9,284 nt of DNA, from the NCBI RefSeq assembly GCF_014306095.1, contig NZ_JACRWC010000110.1:1-9284 (forward strand), read 5' to 3'. A program made the position numbers and the translations under genes. This DNA comes from Lentihominibacter faecis (GTDB taxonomy: Bacteria; Bacillota; Clostridia; Peptostreptococcales; Anaerovoracaceae). Below the pieces are notes generated by a model that was given only the letters and a program-made list of their open reading frames with translations, had not been told where the DNA came from and did no database searches. Positions within the stretch are counted from its first letter, which is position 1. Every line of letters begins with the position of its first letter. Below are positions 5,116 through 9,284 of the stretch, piece by piece.

Positions 5116-5462
5116 TCATGAATTCCCAGATCACGAAAAAAACGGCCTCGATTCGGATGTTTTACTGCTTATGAGCTGTTCTTTCATTCATGAATTCCCA
5201 TTTTTCAAAATAAAACAGCAGGCTGGGAACTGCTTTACAAGATATTTACAGCGCAGAGAAAAACAGTTCCCAGAAAAGTAGTTTTTATGTCTTTTAGGGA
5301 ATCATAACGAGTGCGGCGCATGGATCTTGAAACATTTGCAGTAGTGAACTTCCCATATGGCTTTGAAAAAATTAAATCTGGGAATTCATGACGTGAGCAA
5401 GCATCTGAATCGAGAGATTGATTCCCAATTAGATCAGATAATTTTTGATCTGGGAATTCATA
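5116..5462. repeat. Inverted-repeat element built from copies of TGGGAATTCATGA
   Basis: The motif occurs on the minus strand at 5116-5128 (longer match TCATGAATTCCCAGATCA to 5133) and 5188-5200, and on the plus strand at 5379-5391 and 5451-5462 (last base differs), giving two outward and two inward copies. Spacing within each arm is nearly equal (72 and 72 bases). Between the copies of each arm a second pair matches in inverted order: CTCGATTCGGATG (5147-5159) with CATCTGAATCGAG (5402-5414). Partial copies lie at 5297-5305 and 5420-5427. An inner 10-bp inverted repeat, CTGGGAACTG (5223-5232) with CAGTTCCCAG (5264-5273), lies between the arms. Short reading frames crossing it on both strands contain the same HEFP peptide only because of the repeat, so they are not genes. 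The structure fits a MITE-like or REP-like interspersed element, or a cluster of regulator sites. Confidence 0.65.
5223..5273. repeat. Inner 10-bp inverted repeat of the palindromic element
   Basis: CTGGGAACTG (5223-5232) and CAGTTCCCAG (5264-5273) are exact complements with a 31-base spacer. They lie inside the larger inverted-repeat structure and share its TGGGAA core, so a long stem with this as an internal hairpin is possible if the region is transcribed. Confidence 0.6.
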
Positions 5463-5572
5463 GTATTTATCCACTTGGCATTTTGAGATGGAGCTGTTGT
5501 TGCTGGTTTCATGCAACTTAACAAATAGGAAAAATAAGAATCGCACCTGCTATATCTTTTTGCTGCGTGGAA

Positions 5573-5581
5573 TGATATAAT
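5573..5581 (+). promoter_or_regulatory. Extended -10 promoter of the DUF4914-kinase operon
   Basis: TGATATAAT contains a consensus -10 (TATAAT, 5576-5581) with the TG of an extended -10. No good -35 is visible 16-18 bases upstream (the region reads TATCTT), which an extended -10 can tolerate. Transcription would begin near 5588, leaving a leader of about 50 bases with GAGGT (5628-5632) before the ATG at 5638. Confidence 0.6.
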
Positions 5582-5637
5582 AAATCCAGTACCTAAAAAT
5601 ACTATTATGAAATCGAATTCCGGAAAAGAGGTAAAGC

Positions 5638-7542
5638 ATGGATAAGAATATGATCAATAGATTTGTCCTGCCAGAAGACTTAAAGCAGGCTCTTGACTCG
5701 GCAGAAAAAATAATTTTTCCGAAAACTAAGGCGCAGCTGGTAGAACTGTGCTATGGTCCTAACGGAGCGGCGAGATTCAATGTCAGCTATGACATTTCTG
5801 AAAAGGAAAGTTATGTGGAAGCGGATGTCGTGAGATGTAAAAACGGTCCGTCGGTAAACTTTACAGATGCTTATATGAGAAGGCGTGATCCGGACTGTAT
5901 GTATATCGGAGATGAACTACCTACAGATAAACCGAAATTTGAAGATAGATGGGGTTATAAATTTTCTCAGCTCAGGCAGGAGACCATGAACTGGATAAGC
6001 CATCAGGAACTGGTTGTGATGCCGTTCATGATGGGAAGCAAGCTCCACGGATACGAGAGCCTTGTAATTGCGCCTGCAAATGCTGCGTTCTTTGCCTTTG
6101 CACTCGCCAATATCCAGAAATTCATCAGCATCGAAGATGTGGAAGAAGGATATACACCGAGGGCGATCATTTACGTGGCGCCGCCGTTCCGCCATACTCA
6201 TTTTGGCGGGAAGCAGGTCGTGGTGCATTATCGGAGCGAACAGCTTCACGAAATTTTTTCCTATAATCTGTATCCGGGACCTTCTGCAAAGAAGGGAGTG
6301 TTTTCTGCACTGATCGATATTGGAGAGAAAGAAGGCTGGGTAACGAACCACGCTTCGGCGGCACTTTTGCAGACTCCATATGACAGCGAGGTCGTCTTTA
6401 TGCATGAAGGCGCATCAGGCGGCGGCAAGAGTGAGATGCTGGAAGAAGTTCATAGAGAATCCGATGAGCGTGTCCTGCTGGGCGAGCATACCGTGACAGG
6501 CGAACGTTTTGAAATCAGATTAGGCGAGACATGCGAGATCTTCCCGATCGCAGACGATATGGTCATGGCTCATCGCGATATGCAGGACGATAGTCACAAG
6601 CTGGCTATTACCGATGCGGAAAACGGTTGGTTTCTGCGTGTCGACGGGGACAATTATTACGGCAATATTCCGATGTATGAGCGAATCAGCATTCATCCGT
6701 CGGAACCGGTGGAATTTTTTAATATTGATGGAGTGCCAGGAGCAACCTGCCTCATCTGGGAGCATATCAAGGAACCAAATGGTAAACCGTGCTCCAACCC
6801 GCGGGTGATTTTGCCGCGTGAGATGATCGACAACATTTATCCGGACGATGAAGCGGCGCTGGTAGATGTACGTTCTTTCGGTGTGCGGATGCCGCCGAGT
6901 ACTAAAGAGAATCCTAATTATGGCGTGATGGGCCTCGTACAGGTCGTTCCGCCTGCTCTGGCATGGCTTTGGAGACTGGTTGCACCGCGTGGCTTTAAGA
7001 ATCCTTCTATTGAGGATAATGCAAAATCTAATGTCATGACGTCGGAAGGTGTAGGCTCTTACTGGCCATTTGCAACAGGCAAAAAAATCACGCAGGCTAA
7101 TATGCTGCTGAAGCAGATCACGGAAGCTTCGGAAACCCTTTATGTTTTGATCCCAAATCAGCACATCGGTGTTTACCGGATAGGATTTGCAGGAGAGTGG
7201 ATCGCCAGAGAGTATTTGGCAAGACGCGGCGGTGTGGTGAAGAAGAAACAGCTGGTACCTGCAAGATGTCCGCTGTTTGGCTATTCGCTGGACGAAATGA
7301 AAATCGATGGTCAGACGATCCGTCGGAAGTTCCTGCGACCGGAACTGCAGTCTAAACTGGGCGAAGAAGGTTATGATAAGGGTGCTGAAATCATCACAGA
7401 TTTCTTTAAAGAAGAGCTGAAGCAGTTCCTCGTGCCGGAGCTGGATCCGCTGGGAAGAGAGATCATAGAGCTCTGCATGAACGATGCACCTTTGGAAGCG
7501 TATCTGGAACTGACCCCGATCAAACGTGTGACGGGGAGATAA
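5638..7542 (+). CDS. DUF4914-family protein, PEP carboxykinase-like nucleotide-binding enzyme
   Basis: A soluble protein of 634 residues, near the usual length for DUF4914; no characterised substrate is known to me. It shows the skeleton of ATP-type PEP carboxykinase in the right order: K218-K219-G-V-F (PEPCK has a metal-binding Lys in KKGxF), then H238 in TNHASA exactly 19 residues after K219 (E. coli PEPCK Lys213 and His232 have the same spacing), the P-loop GASGGGKS (258-265), and D326-A-E-N-G-W, matching the GDDEHGW element that carries the catalytic Asp. About 45 more residues than in PEPCK lie between the P-loop and that Asp. ATP or GTP binding with Mn/Mg-dependent phosphoryl transfer is therefore likely; the substrate is unknown. 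GAGGT gives a good start at 5638. The last codon is followed at once by the FGGY kinase start, so the two are probably translationally coupled and act on one pathway. Confidence 0.85.
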   Translation: MDKNMINRFVLPEDLKQALDSAEKIIFPKTKAQLVELCYGPNGAARFNVSYDISEKESYVEADVVRCKNGPSVNFTDAYMRRRDPDCMYIGDELPTDKPKFEDRWGYKFSQLRQETMNWISHQELVVMPFMMGSKLHGYESLVIAPANAAFFAFALANIQKFISIEDVEEGYTPRAIIYVAPPFRHTHFGGKQVVVHYRSEQLHEIFSYNLYPGPSAKKGVFSALIDIGEKEGWVTNHASAALLQTPYDSEVVFMHEGASGGGKSEMLEEVHRESDERVLLGEHTVTGERFEIRLGETCEIFPIADDMVMAHRDMQDDSHKLAITDAENGWFLRVDGDNYYGNIPMYERISIHPSEPVEFFNIDGVPGATCLIWEHIKEPNGKPCSNPRVILPREMIDNIYPDDEAALVDVRSFGVRMPPSTKENPNYGVMGLVQVVPPALAWLWRLVAPRGFKNPSIEDNAKSNVMTSEGVGSYWPFATGKKITQANMLLKQITEASETLYVLIPNQHIGVYRIGFAGEWIAREYLARRGGVVKKKQLVPARCPLFGYSLDEMKIDGQTIRRKFLRPELQSKLGEEGYDKGAEIITDFFKEELKQFLVPELDPLGREIIELCMNDAPLEAYLELTPIKRVTGR

Positions 7543-9108
7543 ATGAACTCATTGTTCATGGGAGAACCAATGACAGGCGGAAAAAATCAAGTGGAAGAAA
7601 AATATATACTTACCATAGATATGGGGACGACGGCATTCAAGTCGGCGATCTTTGATTGTCGAGGCAGGGAAGTGTCCAGTGCTACAGAGGAATATCAGAT
7701 CCAGACGCCGCAGCCGGGATGGGCAGAGATGGATCCGGATCGATATATTGATTTATTTCAGAATGTGATCGCAAAGGCGATCGAGAAGGCACAGGTACCG
7801 AAGTCGCAGCTGATCACGCTGGGGATCTCCGTACAGGGTGAAACCAGTGTGTTCCTTGATGCAGACAAGAAGTCTCTTAGACCGGCGATCCTGTGGTGTG
7901 ATACAAGGGCACTGAAAGAAGCTGAAGAAATCGTGGATGCCTTTGGCTGCGCAACCATACAGAATCATACAGGGCAGGTGGGCTGCGATGCTCTCTGGCC
8001 GGGTGCGAAACTGTTGTGGCTCAAAAAACACGAGCCGGGAGTGTTCGGGAATATAGCGCATATCCTGCAGCTTAACGGATATTTTGCGTATCTCCTGACG
8101 GGTAAAATGGCAGAAGACGATTCCATTCTGGGAAGTTCTATTTACTGGAATATCAACACGAGGCAGTATTGGGAAGAAATGCTGGAATATATCGGTATCA
8201 TGAAGGCACAGCTGCCGGAGATCGTAAGGCCGGGAAGCATTGTGGGAACTATCACGAAAGCCGCATCGAAGCAGTTCGATCTTCCAGAGAGTCTGACGGT
8301 AAATATCGGAGGCAGTGATCTGGCGTGCGGCCCGGTGGGAACAGGAGCGATCCGCCCGGGAAATTTCTCGGACAGCACAGGATCCTCTCTTTGCACGATG
8401 GCTATGGCGGATCATATTGTCCTGGATCCAACCAGGCAAATGCCGTGTTACTGTAGTGTGATGCCGGATCTGTACATGGTGCATGCCTATTCGACCGGCG
8501 GCATGTATATGAAATGGTTTCGGGATACTTTTGGAGAAATGGAACTCATGAAAGAAGGAGTCGGCGGTCTGAATGTATTTGATCAGCTGGATCTGATGGC
8601 GGCAGAGGTGCCGGCTGGGTCTGACGGCTTGATAGCGCTGCCTCATTTGCAGGGATCTGGTCCTCCGGATCTCAATGCTAATGCGCGGGCATGCTTTTTT
8701 GGCATGACCATCGCTCACGGCAAGGAACATTTTGTGCGGGCGATCATGGAGAGTGTTGTGATGGTGCTTTGCAGGATCATTGAAGCGACAGAAGCGCTGG
8801 ACATATCGGTGGATCGTATCATCAGCTTTGGCGGTGGTGCACTGAGCCCGGTATGGTGTCAGATGAAAGCCGACGCCACAGGCAAGGATGTTGTAACGAC
8901 AAAGAATAATAAGAGTGCCGGTTGCCTTGGAGCAGGGATACTGGCAGGTGTAGCTTGCGGGATCTGGGACTCAGTGGAAGAGGCATGTGATCAGATCATA
9001 AAGGAAGAACGGGTATATCACCCGGATCCGAAACATAAACCAACCTATGACGAGCTTTTGGCCAGGTATAAACATCTGATGGAATGTCTGGAGCCGGTAT
9101 TTCAATAA
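7543..9108 (+). CDS. FGGY-family carbohydrate kinase (xylulokinase-like)
   Basis: ATP-dependent sugar or polyol kinase of the cytoplasm, with the actin/hexokinase fold. The N-terminal phosphate-binding motif begins at D26 (DMGTTAFKSAIFD); GISVQGE and the WCDTRA segment follow, as in xylulokinases; the catalytic base is D259 in GGSDLACGPVG, followed by the DSTGSS adenosine-site stretch; the C-terminal signature is SFGGGALSPVWCQMKAD (GGG at 430-432). The closest functional type by motif is xylulokinase, but FGGY substrates cannot be read from motifs alone. Length is 521 residues from ATG 7543, slightly longer than usual because about 20 residues precede the first strand. ATG 7543 follows the previous stop directly with GGGGAG 4 bases upstream; ATG 7558 and ATG 7570 (the latter with GGGAG 5 bases upstream) are credible alternatives. 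Operon partner of the DUF4914 gene. Confidence 0.92.
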   Translation: MNSLFMGEPMTGGKNQVEEKYILTIDMGTTAFKSAIFDCRGREVSSATEEYQIQTPQPGWAEMDPDRYIDLFQNVIAKAIEKAQVPKSQLITLGISVQGETSVFLDADKKSLRPAILWCDTRALKEAEEIVDAFGCATIQNHTGQVGCDALWPGAKLLWLKKHEPGVFGNIAHILQLNGYFAYLLTGKMAEDDSILGSSIYWNINTRQYWEEMLEYIGIMKAQLPEIVRPGSIVGTITKAASKQFDLPESLTVNIGGSDLACGPVGTGAIRPGNFSDSTGSSLCTMAMADHIVLDPTRQMPCYCSVMPDLYMVHAYSTGGMYMKWFRDTFGEMELMKEGVGGLNVFDQLDLMAAEVPAGSDGLIALPHLQGSGPPDLNANARACFFGMTIAHGKEHFVRAIMESVVMVLCRIIEATEALDISVDRIISFGGGALSPVWCQMKADATGKDVVTTKNNKSAGCLGAGILAGVACGIWDSVEEACDQIIKEERVYHPDPKHKPTYDELLARYKHLMECLEPVFQ

Positions 9109-9123
9109 AAAAACGGGATTCTT

Positions 9124-9155
9124 TTGGGGCACCCTCCGTAAGGAAGGTGCCCCAA
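9124..9155 (+). repeat. Strong hairpin downstream of the kinase gene
   Basis: TTGGGGCACC (9124-9133) pairs perfectly with GGTGCCCCAA (9146-9155); after one mismatch, TCC/GGA adds three pairs around GTAA. It begins 16 bases after the kinase stop. No T-tract follows, so it would stabilise the 3' end or act with the terminator at 9195-9222 rather than terminate alone. Confidence 0.7.
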
Positions 9156-9194
9156 GGCGGCTTTGTATCTTAATTAAATATTGTTGTGTGAATG

Positions 9195-9222
9195 CGGTGT
9201 AGCCATTGGCTATGCCGTTTTT
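9195..9222 (+). terminator. Intrinsic terminator after the DUF4914-kinase operon
   Basis: CGGTGTAGCC (9195-9204) pairs with GGCTATGCCG (9208-9217), ten pairs including two G-T wobbles, with loop ATT, followed by five T residues (9218-9222). This is a conventional Rho-independent terminator about 90 bases after the kinase stop. Confidence 0.7.
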
Positions 9223-9249
9223 GCCTTTAAGAAAGACTTTTTACTGATG

Positions 9250-9284
9250 TGTCTCTTATACACATCTCCGAGCCCACGAGACGG
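9250..9284. other. Sequencing-library adapter (Nextera/Tn5 mosaic end), not genomic
   Basis: TGTCTCTTATACACATCT at 9250-9267 is 18 of the 19 bases of the Tn5 mosaic end in adapter orientation, and CCGAGCCCACGAGAC (9268-9282) is the remainder of the standard Nextera read adapter; the final GG would begin the index. Genomic sequence therefore ends at about 9249. Confidence 0.97.

Noticed and set aside
5087..5281. Plus-strand frame of 64 codons in the palindromic region
   Set aside because: Its HEFP-containing peptide also appears on the opposite strand at 5235-5546, because both are translations of the same inverted repeat; no ribosome binding site or family resemblance.
5085..5480. CRISPR array
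   Set aside because: The repeats alternate in orientation, are only 12-18 bases long and have unequal gaps between the arms; no cas gene is present.
5085..5480. Plasmid origin with iterons
   Set aside because: Iterons are direct repeats next to a rep gene; here the copies are inverted in pairs and there is no rep gene in the window.
5235..5546. Minus-strand frame of 103 codons in the same region
   Set aside because: It spans repeat motifs and the inner hairpin; the composition is repeat-driven and there is no convincing start signal.
6520..7164. Minus-strand frame (214 codons) inside the DUF4914 gene
   Set aside because: Shadow of the conserved plus-strand gene; no ribosome binding site or recognisable family.
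7753..8730. Long minus-strand frame (325 codons) inside the kinase gene
   Set aside because: It is antisense to a clearly conserved FGGY kinase, rich in Arg/His/Cys as expected of a shadow frame, and without a start site.

Overview
The window looks like a contig end from an anaerobic member of the Bacillota (Clostridia or a relative). The evidence is an oxygen-sensitive-type hybrid cluster protein with a [4Fe-4S] N-terminal motif, a small ferredoxin, a DUF4914 (PEPCK-like) protein, strong purine-rich ribosome binding sites, a large-serine-recombinase remnant of a kind common in Firmicutes mobile elements, and an IS256-family element. The last ~35 bases are not biological: they match the Nextera/Tn5 library adapter, so the assembly runs into adapter there.

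Layout. (1) 1-978 is mobile-element debris: a gene-free hairpin-rich stretch resembling the right end of an IS200/IS605-type element, abutting the C-terminal remnant of a large serine recombinase, then two short overlapping unrecognised reading frames. (2) 979-1235 is non-coding, with a tRNA/tmRNA T-arm-like 23-base repeat (a second copy lies near 4951), a branched hairpin and a 14-base perfect palindrome upstream of an operon. (3) 1236-3436 is a three-gene operon, all on +: a small cupin, a one-cluster ferredoxin read from a TTG start, and hcp with all eight hybrid-cluster ligands. It is probably a nitrosative/oxidative stress module in which the ferredoxin may donate electrons to Hcp. (4) 3507-4859 is an apparently intact IS256-family insertion sequence with imperfect terminal inverted repeats and a 9-10 base target duplication. 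It landed about 70 bases after the hcp stop. (5) 4870-5637 is gene-free: the second T-arm-like repeat, a terminator inside a perfect 20-base inverted repeat, and a ~350-base inverted-repeat structure built from copies of TGGGAATTCATGA. (6) 5638-9108 is a tight two-gene operon: a DUF4914 protein that keeps the recognisable catalytic skeleton of ATP-dependent PEP carboxykinase, and an FGGY carbohydrate kinase starting on the base after its stop codon. Two hairpins follow, then the adapter.

The genes fall into two functional units separated by mobile or repetitive DNA: a redox-stress operon, and a kinase pair that suggests an uncharacterised carbohydrate or small-molecule phosphorylation pathway. 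No CRISPR array, complete tRNA or rRNA was seen.
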